A stretch of DNA of 64,000 nt from Enoplolaimus lenunculus (GCA_030248215.1 JASANG010002249.1:88034-152033); one strand, 5' to 3'; positions 50,500 to 62,608 are shown, counted from the first letter of the stretch. The notes: generated by a model from the letters alone, not told the origin. A program made the numbers and translations.

Positions 50500-52165
50500 C
50501 AATTACGGACTGTTCCTAGGGCGGTAACTTCGTTTTCGCTCGCAGCAATCATCAAAGAAATATGTGTTATGAACACAAAAGACCATTTTTGATAAATACT
50601 AAAAAGTTTATTGCAAATTCTCTACTAGAATTTTTACCGTTCACCATACAGCCGCAGGTCTGCCTCCAGGTACGGTAGAGAATGCGCCTATTTCCGTTAG
50701 CAGATGGGCTCGAGTTCTAAGTTAACTGAAAATGACGCGTATGTACTGTTGCAACACATTTGTGTAGCCAACTATCAGCTCTGCTCCGATAACACAGCCC
50801 AACAGCACCTTGCTGCTCACGACGCTAGGAGTACGACTGCAGTTTTTCCGTCTGTTGAAGCATTACTCATAATTTCGCTTACTAGAGGCCACAACAGTGG
50901 TCAGTTTTTATACCGGGAGGAGGGAAAATTTATAGTCAGTTTGGCACACAAAAACTCCTTAAGTCTAATACATTTTAGCTCAGACACCGAAGCAAGTATT
51001 AGGTTTGGTCACAAATAGTCACAGGCATTAAACAACTCCCTTAGTTTATAGCATTGTCTTATTTATAAGCAAACGTGCCAGCGGATAGTTATCACAATGT
51101 GAAAAACTCTACACTGTGAAATTCGTCAGAATACTTGTGGTAGAGCAATAGTGCGGACTGTATTTATGCTACATTTTAAATTGTACCACTGCTTAAATAG
51201 TTAAGAGCGTGCTACAACCACCGGGCCATTTAGGTATAAACGTTCGGCACATTTGAGGTACGGTTAACGCACGCCCCAGCGTGCCATAACCGTTTGATGC
51301 ACAGTTAATGCACGCTGCAGGAAATGCCAGTGGACAGTGGAAAACATAAAAACGCTTAAGACAACATTAAAATATAACTTATATACCCGGTTACTTGCAT
51401 AAAAATTTTAACACACCGCGTATAAACTTTAAAGTTTTCCGACTCCACAGTTGTCCTATAGTATTTCAGGCTCGCAACCAACTCAGATCACGTAACATCT
51501 CCCGTAAGCAATCGAACAAAGTTACCACTAAGGGTATAAGCTAAAGTTTTCACACATCTGGTGATTTCATGTACTAGAAGCTGAAATTTTTCAGTTGGAA
51601 TAAAATGGCTTTACATACAAAAACAGAATACAAGTCAACAGAACTTTATTTGAGCGATTCCTGTTAGTATATATGATCGAAGGTAGCTAGTTGAAAACTA
51701 TTGTCTTCAGGTTTGGGCATAATTGCTCAGGTTTCAAAAAGGCTGTAACAACTATCCGTTATTTCAAATATCTTTTCGTCCTGTGTACAGCAATTTTGCC
51801 CAGTTAGCGAAAGGTTTCTAACCAAGCCAACTTTGGCAACTGGGTATCTTAATCGTTCATTAGTACGGTCGATAAAACAAAAATGTGACAAAAATCAAAA
51901 GTTGCCTTTTGCATGGTTTAAACTCTACAAGACCTAGTAATCACCAACTGGTAATAAATGCATTAAGACATAAAAAGTACTTTTGCCGCCTGCAGAACAG
52001 TCCGTAAGCTTAGAGATGAAAACATTTTCTCACTCGCTTCGCTCACACCCAAAAAACATTAGATACGTTTATGTCTTCAATGGATGAAATTTTAGCTATG
52101 CGCTGGCACTAAGTGTTGCACACATTTACGAATATGAATTGTTACCAAGAGTCGACAAGGACTCT
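50500..52165. other. Gene-free stretch downstream of the receptor gene
   Basis: About 50415-50520 holds a diverged end of the TACTGTAGTGACCC family. A 104-codon open frame at 50704-51018 has no recognisable domain or splice context and is not called. Nothing else stands out. Confidence 0.35.
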
Positions 52166-52169
52166 TTTT

Positions 52170-52446
52170 ACAAGAGCGTGCAACTGGGTACATTTTATGA
52201 AGAAAAGAATGTATTCAGCACACGTTGCGTTTTTGCCCTATACTCCCATTTATTTAGGGGGGAGTACAACCGGCACGAACCATGGCACTTTATGTGTGCG
52301 GCGTCAAACATTGTCCCCTTATAGATTAATTTAGGGGTATTCATGTGATAGCAACCCCTTCTAAGCCAGGCGGGATCGGCCAAACACGCAATGCCCGGTG
52401 GCACATTTTGTACCACGAGGGACTCCAAGAGTTGCACACTCTTGTC
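52170..52446. mobile_element. MITE with CAAGAGTGTGCAACT ends, second copy
   Basis: CAAGAGCGTGCAACTGGGTA is mirrored by CCAAGAGTTGCACACTCTTG. Inner words (GGGGGGAGTACAACC, CCCGGTGGCACATTTTGTACC) parallel the copy at 8569-8875. It lies 178 bp beyond the stop codon of the receptor gene and may be in its 3' region. Confidence 0.65.
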
Positions 52447-52624
52447 ATGATCCACTCTTGGTGTTTTACACACATTTGAGAATATGGGCAAAGCAAACAT
52501 TTCTTCGTCAACAGTATTTCGTATTTTAGTCTTTATCTGGTGATAAAAGGACTACGCACATTTGAGAATATGAATAAAAATGTCTTAGCCAAATCTGGTC
52601 CCAATATATATTTTTGATCGTTAT

Positions 52625-55600
52625 CTAAAATAGTAATAAACAACAACCCGCAACCACATACATTACAAAAAACAAACAAAACAAACAAAACCGCACGCTG
52701 GTGTATAAATTAGCAGCGTTCGGAAACTCAAATCTGCTGTGATTTTCGCCACTTTCTTCGCGTTCATGATCTTCATCGGACACCTTCGCCTCAGGAGTTA
52801 GTGGCACTACGTCACTATTGGCGCCGTCCAACTCTTTCAACGGATTTGAACCGGCCAAAAACGCAGTTGGTTGATAAAGTTGATTATCGAATCCTAACTG
52901 ATATTTCGATGGGACTTTAGACATAACCGTTGTTTGCGTAATTGCTGTGATCGCTCGTGGGATTGAAACTTCGTCATCGCGATGCCTTGTTACCCAAATG
53001 TAACCAATCAATTGGAATATCGTCGCTAAGCCACCGCAACATATGTTAAATCCGAAAAATATCGCTGAAATTTAAAATATATTAAAAGTTGTTTTTCAAA
53101 AGGTGATAGGTGGAAGCACTTTTTTAATAGGCAAAACTGTTTACAAAATTTGTTCTTGATACCGATACACGTTCATGGGCCAGTGTATTAAGAGCGTAGC
53201 GGTCCAGCTCCATCAGTCCTAAAATTATAGTCTTCCCTCTTAGACGTTTTAGCCCCGCTTGTGATCCATGTAAATCACTGCATCGCACTCCTCCTGGATA
53301 TTTTTTCTGCATCCATGTGGGGCAAAAATTGTTCCGTTTATTGGCAAAATTTATGTTAAAGACTGCATGTTCCTGACCCTGTTGAATATGGTTCCGAAAC
53401 ACCGTGCAGTTTAGTAATTAAAATATGTAAACATTACTGATTTTCGGAATGCTTCGATTGCCCGACGAAGGTACAGAGTGAATGACTTCAAGCATAAACA
53501 CTGACATTAGAACCAAGTTTGAAAAAAGCACAAATGACATCATGTACAGATCGGAAATCCAAAATGACAGCAATGTTAAGAAAGCAGTGATCTGAAATGA
53601 GCATATGATATTTGCTTCTATTTTGAGTTGTACCTATAGTTTACGGAAACAACCGCTCATCAAGGAAAAATTTTAGCACAAATGACATCATGTACAGATC
53701 GGAAATCCAAAATGACAGCAATGTTAAGAAAGCAGTGATCTAAAATGAGCATATGATATTTGCTTCTATTTTGAGTTGTACCTATAGTTTACGGAAACAA
53801 TCGCTCATCAAGGAAAAATTTTGGCCTCATGTAGCAAAGCTTTGTTCAAGCATATCGCAAAATCTTTGAATGCCCCGCAAAATATTATTGCCCGTAACTC
53901 AAATCCGAACAGATTGGCAGGCTATCGACCTGACAGTACAAAATATTAACAAACACAACCTAGATTAAACATTCATTTCTGTTATATTTTATACCTTCAA
54001 AATAGTTGTTAAACTGAAAAAGTAGCAATTCCCGGCTGGGTTTCTGAAACCCAACTAAAGATAACATTGTAGTTAAGTACGTGCTACGTAATTTACTTAC
54101 CCATTTTGTCGTTTTGAAGCACATACTTAAGCTAAGTAAATATATAAGTCGCTGACTAAATTTGATGCAAATTAACCGTTCAGGCATACTAAACTAACCT
54201 TGGTCCAGTTAAAGTTGTAGACTCACGGTGCGTCCTTAATATAAGAAAACTATTTCTTGCTTGTTAAGACAACGGCTGGGTTTCCGAAACAGTATTTAAG
54301 TACAACTTAGTGCTTAAGTACGTGATAAGGGAATACTTAATCATTTTGTCGCTAAAAGCGTACTTAAGTAAATACATAAGTCGCTGACTAAATTTGATAT
54401 ATTACAAATTAACTGTAAATGCTTACCGACTTTTGTCTAATTTAAATTGTAGCCTCATGAAGCCTCTTTAATATAGATCAAACCTATTACTTTTTATTAT
54501 AGCAATGCTCCTCATTTTGCATTTGTTTGGTTTTTCTCGAAAATTTAAGTATTTACTGAAGTCGGCGACTTAAGTAATTCCTTAAGTATAACTAAAGTAA
54601 ATACTTAAGATTTTAGAAACCCAGCTAATGGCTGGTAACATTCGTTTGTTTTTGCTCGAACATTTAAGTACTTACTAAAGTCAGCAACTTAAGTACTTAC
54701 TTTAGTACCACTTAAGTAAATACTCAAATAAGACTTCAGATACTCAGCCGCTGTTTTTAAAACACCTTAATAGCTATATTAGCCCCGGCATAACGCAAGT
54801 TTGTTTGTGTCTGTTAAAATACGTTTACCTGGAATCAAAATGTAATTTAAGAGACTCTGAAACGTATAAAACGTACAATGCAAGGAAGCAGTAACGTAAC
54901 ACCAAAATACGGGTAATGTCGCTGGATGTCTACCCACAGCTCAACGATCGGAAACGCGTACGCCTTTTCATTTTTGCCGTCTGAAACCCATACCCACAAA
55001 ATTTCAAAAAAATTATGTTGGATGTAAATCAAACTTTTCCCACGCGTTGCAGCAAATAACCTTAAGCCTAAAGAATCACGCTATACTTCACTGTGCTGGT
55101 TGTGCTGGACGACGCCGCACGCCGCTATGCGTTGCTAACAAAAATATGGGCAAAATCTATTTTGTGCCATACGATGACCTCCGGCTTTGCGCGACGAGAC
55201 CAGCGCAACCTTAGTCACAAAAGCATACCAAACTATTATCTGTTATTGAACTCTTTTTGGTCGCTGTGAAGATACATATGTAAAATTTGAAAAAACATCG
55301 AACACAAGTAAATATTTCAATCATCAAATGTACTTAATGACATAGCTAAAACAATACAGATACGAAAATATAAAATTGCTCAATTAAAACCATGCGCTCA
55401 AAATTGCTAGTGGTCATTATTGGCAATGGTGTCAGCATTTTTAAAATAGAACAGATGCAAGTGCACCACTGTTGTATTGTCTAACTTTCGAAACGTTTCA
55501 CTCCATTCGTGCAGGCTTGTAGCCAGCTCACCTTGCTATAGGGAGATATTTCTGATGAAGCATACAAGTGTTTTTGAGAGTTGGATGACTCCCAAGCAAG

Positions 55601-58600
55601 GTGCAAAACTTTCTTGGGGAACGCAATATTCTTCCAGGGGGCGGAGCCCCACTGGCCCACCTTTGGCTGCGGGCCCGCCCTTGCGGCAGCATGGGAATTA
55701 ATATTAGCAACAATTAGAGACTATATTTTTGAAATCTTACCTATGGTATTTAATACTTTAGAGTAATGTTTAAATAAAAGCTTAAGTCGACGACTTTAGT
55801 AAATACTTGACTATTGGAACAAACTTAAATTAGCATTAATGCAAATTTGACCCAGTGCCAAAAGAAGAAACAATCGTTAGCTGTAGCTAAGGTAACAAAA
55901 CAGTACGTGTTAGCATTCCTTATTAGCCGGAAATAAGTTAAGAGCAGTACTAATTTGTAACACAACGCAATTGAGCAACGAATTAAATACTTAAAGTACA
56001 CTTTTAGAAACGGCAATCCATTGTTTGAATAAACATTAATACAAAATACCTAAGCTTAAACAGTTGCACTTAAGCAGTGTTTCAGAAACGATGCCAATGT
56101 CTCATCAGTCAAATATTTACCAACGTTATCCTGAAGCTTCCCATTGGTCCAGTACATTCGCCGCTGTGACATATTCCGAATTTGCCAACCTGATATTTTG
56201 GTTCGTTTTTGTAGTTCAATATCGTTTCGTGTTGGGGCAGTCAAAATCACATCCAGTTCATTGTATGAATTTTCCCACGCACTCAACGCCACAGGACATC
56301 GTTGTGAATCGTATGGGAATGCACGATAGTCAAACGCGCATGTTACAGTGAACGTGAACGCGCGTTTAAGCTTTATTGTACCGTTGTAGTACACTACTGC
56401 CGGAGATGACCAACCATACTTGTACGCATCGGCACCTTTTCCGCTGAAAACACAATATATTTTTCGCTGGCAAGGGTACAGAGTGCTTTAAAATGCTTAC
56501 AATTTCAAGCGTGTAATTGATTTCAGCAATTGTGTACTAATAACTGAAACATGGCCTATTTCGTTATCCCCTTAGCCGGCGTGTACCCAAAAATGGTTCG
56601 ATATTGAAAATTTTTCTATATTTGAGCTCTCATGACGTCCCCTGGTCATTACATGCCTAAATTTGACTTTTTAAAAAAATTCAAATTTTTAAGGTCCCAA
56701 GGTCGCTCCCTCGAGACCGAAAATATTTTTTGTCAAAAAGTTTGCTAAATTATACACTATCCGATGCAGCTTGCGGAGCTGAGTCTAATAAAACGCGGCT
56801 GCTGGGGGAAGGGTAACGGAAAAGACCCCCTGGAAGATACTATGCTTATATATACGATTTCATGCGTTGTTTGTTAAACATGAAAACCGTTGGAAACTTT
56901 ATGCAATTTTCTCATGACTTAGCTGGTCGATTAAGATGTTCGGTCTATTCCTAAGCTAAACAATTGGTTTTTACACCTGTTAATAGATCGCATAGCGCGT
57001 ATAAAGAAAACTTTAAACACTACATATTTCTGCTGTGTTGTGTTTCCAACACCAACATCTCTAAACATACAGCCTCTAAAATAAAACATCAGTTATAACT
57101 AAGCCCACAGTTACTAGAGTCCATGTTACTTTAAGGGACGTCCAGGTTTCTGGTGGGTCTATAAAAGAGTAGGTTTAGATTCTAGATTACATTTTTTGCT
57201 TAGACTTAGGCTTAGGCGTAGGCTTAGGAACACATTTTTGCAACGCTTAGGCTTAGGCTTAGGAATACGCATAATCTACTGTTTACGTCCCTTAAAGTAA
57301 CATTGGCCGTTACTTGAAAATTGTGAGACTAAATTACCAACAAATAAACGTTAACTGGCTGTACAAACTAAATGATCATAAAGCAATAAATTTGCCAAAA
57401 TATGAAATAAAAAAACTTTGGCCAACTGTGTGCATTTTTGCTGGTTTGCAATCAACTCAATGTTTTATAGACACAGTCCTGATTTCTTCTAAGCGTTCAT
57501 TCTTTAGAATATTAACTAAATTCAAAATTTTAATTTTTAACCACTAAATTTGGGCGAATGCCCAATAGGTTTTACGCTGAGCTATGCCCGATAATACATA
57601 AAAAATATATAAATAAATAAATATATTATATATACATACATACATACATATATATATATTTCAGTCACACCTGTTCCAAACTTGAAAGATTGGCTGCCAA
57701 ATTCGCCATATAGAAAACTGAACTTGTTTGATATTGTCGTAATTAGATGGATTCCAGCTTGATACTTCTGACTTCCAATTCTAAAAATGACGATGATACC
57801 AAAATTTTAGCGATGTTTATTAAATTAGTAATATTTTTAATTGAAAGTAAAATGAAGGTTGATACCCTAAATGGCGCACACGAGACTGTTGTCGTCAGCT
57901 AACATTTCCAAATTATTAACCACAACTAAAAGTATCTTTTTTAGTGTTTGTTTATTGTCAAAAATGCACTCTCTACTTTTCCATCAAAGATTGTGAAGTT
58001 TGCAAGAGTCCAGTATGGCACAAAAGGTCAACAAAAATTTGATCAGTGTAAAACTCATGGAATAGGCTTGAAATTCAAACGGTAAACTTGAAAATGTTAC
58101 AAAAACTGTAAAAATTGTTGCAAAATGCGCTACTAAGCCCGAGAAGTTTGTTTTAATTTACAGGAAAATTTTGAACCTTCAACTTAATTTGGTCTTTGCC
58201 GAGCTGTCAAGTTTGGAGTTGCAGGTGTGATTGTTTGTATGAAGTGAAATAAATTTTTGGTGCTGCGTTTGACCAGTACACAAAGTACCTGCGCAAGCGC
58301 TTTTATTTACCTGGATTCGGCTGCTAAAATTTACCTATTAATTACGAAGAAATTCGGTTTCCAAATCTCCCACGGATTCATTAAAATGTTAGTTTGCTTC
58401 GTTGCATAATCGTCCGGATTCCAAGAATTAGTCTCGCCTCTGTATGACTATAAGAAACGCAAGAATTTTCACTCTTTTAAATCAAATTTTAACCCACGGC
58501 CTGTATACACAATGGTACCGTTGACTTATGCGAAATAGATACGTTTTTAGATATTTTTAATAAAAATTTAAAATAAAAATAATAGATTTTGAATTTTCTC

Positions 58601-61302
58601 GATTCACAAACTATTACAGAAGTGGTCGGAAAAACAGTTTTGGCGATTTGTCTTTTTGACAAAGTGCTATTGCAAGCTTGATACCCCTGTGTTTATATTA
58701 GAAAATGCTTAAAATTTCGCAATCATGCTCACTGGAAAAATTCTTGAAAATCTTCTATTACGAGTACTTCGTTTACAAATCAAAATATTTAAACATTGTT
58801 TCCGGTGTTGTTAATTTTGGGATCATTAGGCTATTTTACCAGTTTCTATTTAAAGAAAAAATGCAAATATTGTAAAAATAAATTTAAAAGTTTATAATAC
58901 AGAATTTGAAAAATTTTGTCTTCTTAGGTATGAAAATTTGAATCAAAAGCGCACAAACTTACCATGTCGATCCATCCTTGTATTGTCATCGTTTGCTGTT
59001 TTTCATCCTGAAATTAATATAGCATTTTTAAATATTTTGCATAAGCTTTGAAGTAAAAGTATAACATCATCTAGTTTGGATATAATTATTGATACTTGTA
59101 GTATATGTATGCCGCAGGTCAATCTGTTATTTAGACCAATTACGGTAATCGGCTTTCCAATCTGCTAGTGACCAGAATAAGAGTCCGGTATTGCAACTAT
59201 CCGTTGAATTATACGTTTATTAGTCTTGTGTCAATTTCTTGAGCGATAATACAAGGTTATACTTAGGAATTTGCTATCAAAACGTAAGTACCTACGCTTT
59301 AAAGTTTCGAACTCAAACTATTTGGCCCTGGAGTAATTTATGCAGTAGAATTAGGAATAATTAAGATTGATGGACTCCAATTACAGACTCCTATAGATTG
59401 GGACCCAAAATCGGGACCCTCGTCTTATTACCCACTCTTATTCGGGTCACTACAGTATGCAATAGCAGTTTGGTATGAAATAAAATTGCTGGTGAAGTTC
59501 ACCAAGCAATCAAATTTGATTTTTGGTCAAACGCTACACCGATAACAGGTCTGCAGTCATAGGGATTGTCCTGCTCTGCTTGTAAGCTTGCTATATTAGC
59601 GGCATGCCCTTCTTAAAATTTTTTCCACCAAGCAAATTTAGCTGAAATCCGTGTTGGTTTTGCTTAATTGTTTTCTTCAACATATCAAAATTGCTACTTG
59701 ATCCAGGCCAAACTGCTATTAGCTTAGAACAGCAGATCGGTTTATGCCGATTAGTAATTGGCCTACGGCAAACAGAATAAACTGAATAGTGAAATGAGAG
59801 CATGTACTGTAGTGACCCGAATAAGAGGGGACTGAACCCCCAGTTATTCTGTTACGGATTGTTATTTATTATCAACCCACCATCCGCCGCCCTTCGTTAC
59901 TGGTATATCGGGTATTGCAATTATCCGTGCAATTGAAAGCTTATTCTGTTTTGTATCAAAAGCTTGACCGATAATGCAATGTTATACTTTAGGAATGTAC
60001 TTTCAAACTTAAGTATGCTTTAAAGTTTCGAAGCAACATTATTCGGTGGAGTCATTTAAGCACATTTACGAATAATTGACATTTATGAACTATAATTAGA
60101 GTTTAAGATAAGAATGTGCTAAATCTTAAAATAGCGTGGCACTCAACGTACCAGGGATCGTTGCATTTTTGCCATATCACTCTCACTTGGGAGTCGAGAT
60201 TAGACAGGGGCGGTGATAGGAAGAACCTACGGGGGGTAGGGCAAATGCCCATTTTTTCGGTGATTTTGGTTATCCTTCCAGCCGGATTTAGTCCAAAGAT
60301 GATTGGATTTTGAAAATTACTGACTGCATATTTGAGCTTCTCATATTTTTGGGCCTGAAGTGATTTATGAACTACAATTATGCGAATGGATTGTTCTTGT
60401 TGACTTTTATGATACATCAACCCATTCTAGCCACAGTTTCACTAAATATAAAGTATAAAAACGACAAAAACGTTAATTTGTTTAAAAACCTACCATTAAC
60501 TGATGATGGTGCTTTAGTCATTACTTAAGGCAAACAAACTGTTATAAAAGAAAGAAAAACTAAAATTCACTTACGATATTTTCAATGTGCTTGACGCCTA
60601 TTTTCAGATAAACTTTGAGTTGATTGCTCTCTTTGAGCACAGGTCTTACATTGCCCGCAGGACCACTAAGATTTTTCTCCAACTCGCGACGAAGCGTGTT
60701 TTCTGCTTCGATTGCTTGGCTGGGTTGAGTGATGAACAAACCTTAAAATATTATAACGCGGTAGTATCTTGGAGCGTTTCTTTTCAGCAACTGAAGGGAT
60801 GTTGTTATATAAAATTCTACCGACGTTGCGTTTTTGCTTTGCCCCACCCTATTTATGGGAGCCGAAATATTTTATCGTGACCACGCAATATTTACTCAGG
60901 GGCTATTTCTTCAAATCATGAATATCTTTAAGGCGCGAATATCATGATAATCAGCCAAGTTATCCCCTCCCTCATATGATCACTAGACAATAGAATGCAA
61001 CAAGCGGGGCGTTTCATGGTACAAAATGTATCAGCGCGCGTTGTATTTCTGCCCTACCTATCTCAGGTTGTTGGTGGGTCGATGTCATACAAAATGCAAG
61101 TTGTATTTCAATGATTGTCGTTTCCTTAGTATGCAATCATTGCAGTTTATTTGCCTTATATAAACATCACATTATATGCTTACCGTTAACGCAAAACTGA
61201 TTTCTCCACACTTGGTAATACTAAATTCTTACCTGTAGCGACTGCAGCAAGAACAATGCTCCAGAACGTACATGTCACTCTAGGATTTGTGGTGAATTTC
61301 AT
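52625..61302 (-). CDS. Cys-loop ligand-gated ion channel subunit (eight exons, complete)
   Basis: Pentameric ligand-gated channel subunit, nicotinic-receptor-like, for the plasma membrane. Exons: 61302-61233, 60714-60575, 59007-58963, 58447-58335, 56443-56121, 54980-54877, 53591-53438, 53064-52625. Phases match throughout, giving 462 residues plus stop. Residues 1-23 look like a signal peptide. The 45-nt third exon, DEKQQTMTIQGWIDM, is the short exon typical of nicotinic genes. Then WNPDDY, WEIWKPNFFVIN, and a canonical Cys loop, Cys158 to Cys172 with 13 residues between and FPYD inside. TM1 is about 254-277 with LLPC; TM2 281-302; TM3 317-341; TM4 442-462 ends at the C-terminus. Loop C lacks the Cys-Cys pair, so it is not a typical nicotinic alpha. 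TM2 lacks both the GEK (cation) and PAR (anion) motifs. The exon-2 acceptor (AAG/CA) is the weakest call. Ligand and ion are unknown. Confidence 0.92.
53527..53822. repeat. 148-bp tandem duplication covering the 5' part of the pore exon
   Basis: Bases 53527-53674 and 53675-53822 are almost identical; I count only a few substitutions. Each carries the first 65 bp of the TM2 exon, its 3' splice site and about 80 bp of upstream intron. The gene-proximal copy keeps CAG at the acceptor, the upstream copy has TAG; both are usable acceptors in form. Confidence 0.9.
54033..54630. mobile_element. Inverted-repeat MITE (GGCTGGGTTTCYGAAAC ends), one full and one half copy
   Basis: A full copy at about 54273-54630 runs from GGCTGGGTTTCCGAAAC to TTTTAGAAACCCAGCTAATG, with AAGTAC/CTTAAGTA words throughout. 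A left half (54033-54245) precedes it in the same orientation and shares AAGTACGTG and AAGTCGCTGACTAAATTTGA. Both are inside the receptor gene intron 54876-53592. Confidence 0.7.
55085..55215. mobile_element. TTGCGCTATACT-family MITE, compact copy
   Basis: ACGCTATACTTCACTGTGCT opens a GC-rich arm (ACGCCGCACGCCGC). The other arm ends GCGACGAGACCAGCGCAACC. It lies in the receptor gene intron 56120-54981. Confidence 0.55.
55512..55700. repeat. GTAGCCAGCTCAC repeat, second copy
   Basis: It parallels 46440-46625: GTAGCCAGCTCACCTTGCTA at the start, GGGGGCGGAGCCCC and GGCTGCGGGCCCGCC at the end. It lies in a receptor gene intron. Confidence 0.55.
56600..56830. repeat. Isolated relative of the 177-bp hairpin unit
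   Basis: ATCCGATGCAGCTTGCGGAGCTGAG-like sequence at about 56759-56783 can fold (CAGCT, loop TGCGG, AGCTG) and is followed by CTAATAAAACG, as in the array units at 33.9-35.2 kb. The rest of the block is weakly similar. It lies just upstream of the Cys-loop exon, inside the intron. Confidence 0.45.
57123..57303. mobile_element. TTAGGC-core MITE with perfect 19-bp inverted ends
   Basis: ATGTTACTTTAAGGGACGT at 57123-57141 is the exact inverse of 57285-57303. The core carries TTAGGCTTAGGCGTAGGCTT and GCTTAGGCTTAGGCTTAGG. The element is 181 bp, noncoding, and lies in the 1.9-kb receptor gene intron. Confidence 0.85.
57600..57665. repeat. AT/TACA microsatellite
   Basis: TAAATAAATAAATATATTAT runs into CATACATACATACATATATA. 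Intronic simple repeat. Confidence 0.85.
59165..59455. mobile_element. TACTGTAGTGACCC-family MITE, right part
   Basis: It carries TTGAGCGATAATACAAGGTT and GACTCCTATAGATTGGGACC, and ends TTATTCGGGTCACTACAGTA. It lies in the receptor gene intron between exons 2 and 3. Confidence 0.75.
59808..60112. mobile_element. TACTGTAGTGACCC-family MITE, left part
   Basis: It starts TACTGTAGTGACCCGAATAA, runs through CCACCATCCGCCGCCCTTCG and GACCGATAATGCAATG, and ends near AATTGACATTTATGAACT. It is only about 350 bp from the previous copy, in the same intron. Confidence 0.75.
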
Positions 61303-61367
61303 TTTAAACTATTGTTTGAGTACTTATAACTTCTTTATGTATGAAACCAATATATATCTATATATAC

Positions 61368-61566
61368 ACTGCAAGAAATGGTGAGTCAAATTGACTCTCG
61401 CCGAAATAGGCTTTTCCTGACTACACAAACTGAGTCAAAATTTGACTCCGCCAGAGTCATGTTCGACTCAATTTGGCTCTGGCAGAGTCGAATTTTTACT
61501 TAGTTTGTGTAGTCAGGAAAATCCTATTTCGGAGAGAGTCAATCTGACTCACAATTTGTTACTGTG
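61368..61566. mobile_element. Fold-back MITE with TGAGTCA motifs, upstream of the receptor start codon
   Basis: Two arms of about 82 bp are near-perfect inverses: left from CACTGCAAGAAATGGTGAGT to AAAATTTGACTC, right from GAGTCGAATTTTTACTTAG to AATTTGTTACTGTG. The AP-1 consensus TGASTCA occurs three times, with further GAGTC/GACTC half-sites. It begins 66 bp upstream of the receptor ATG. Confidence 0.85.
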
Positions 61567-62059
61567 TGTTTTTGATTTTAAATTTCTGAACAGCACTATG
61601 GGTATGGACGCGGACGTCGGCTCGGGCTTCGACTTACGCTTAAATGAGTATTATTTATTACGGGCCGTTCCTTAAAAGATTTAAAGAAAACGTTTTGGTT
61701 GAATAATTTTAAACAGACAAAGTGTTTGGCTTGTTATAGTCAGTACCAAATGCGAAACTTGAGAAAACACAGCAATATCTCAGCGTAATCTGACACTGTA
61801 AACATTCGTTATATACAACACGCAAGCGAACTAGGTTAAAATTTACAAATTTGCTACAGGTTACCTATTTTATAAAGGGCTTGCCGATGCAGCGCTTGGC
61901 TTTATATATAGGACCCCGGTTTCGATTCATATATGTTGCTAAAATATGTAGAAAAAAATTTAATTTAGAAAAAGTTTATATACTCGTAAATTTTAATTTG
62001 CGATAGGCTGCTAGCAAAATTCTAAAATTGAAACAACCTTATCTTATGTTCGACATTTG

Positions 62060-62436
62060 AACCATCGGACTATTATTTATTTTCAGCCCGCCCTCCGCCG
62101 TCCTTCGTTTACTGATATATATCCGCTATTGCAACTATCCGTTGAATTAAACGTTTGTTTGTTTTGTATCAAAAGCTTGAGCGACAATGCAAGTTTATGC
62201 TTGGGAATATACTTTCGAAACACAAGCCTGCTTTGAAGTTTCGAACTCAACAATATTTGGTGCCGAAGTCTCTTATGCACGACAATTAGGAACAGTTGAA
62301 ATTGATGGACTCTAATTAGGATTTTAGGGACTCGATCCGCGTACGGACTGTTATTGTGGATACAGACTCGTATTGATTGGCATTCAAAATTGGAACGCCC
62401 CTCTTATTACCCCCTAGTATTCGGGTCGCTGCAGTA
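62060..62436. mobile_element. TACTGTAGTGACCC-family MITE, right three quarters
   Basis: It runs from CCGCCGTCCTTCG through TTGAGCGACAATGCAAG and ATTGATGGACTCTAATTAGG to the end ATTCGGGTCGCTGCAGTA. The left terminus is missing. Confidence 0.75.
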
Positions 62437-62608
62437 CCTTGAAGTACTTATATGGTAGGCAATGGGTATTTAGAAATGCATCGATGCTCAAATGAATAAA
62501 TCAACCGGCTGAAAAGTGATTTGATAGTCAAAGAAAAAAATGAACCCAAAGTTACAAAAGCGCAACGAATTTAAACGCGCGATTTTGCATTTTTGCCATA
62601 AACCATAT

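Noticed and set aside
50704-51018. 104-codon open frame on the plus strand
   Set aside because: No domain, low-complexity neighbours, no splice or promoter context; expected by chance in this much sequence.
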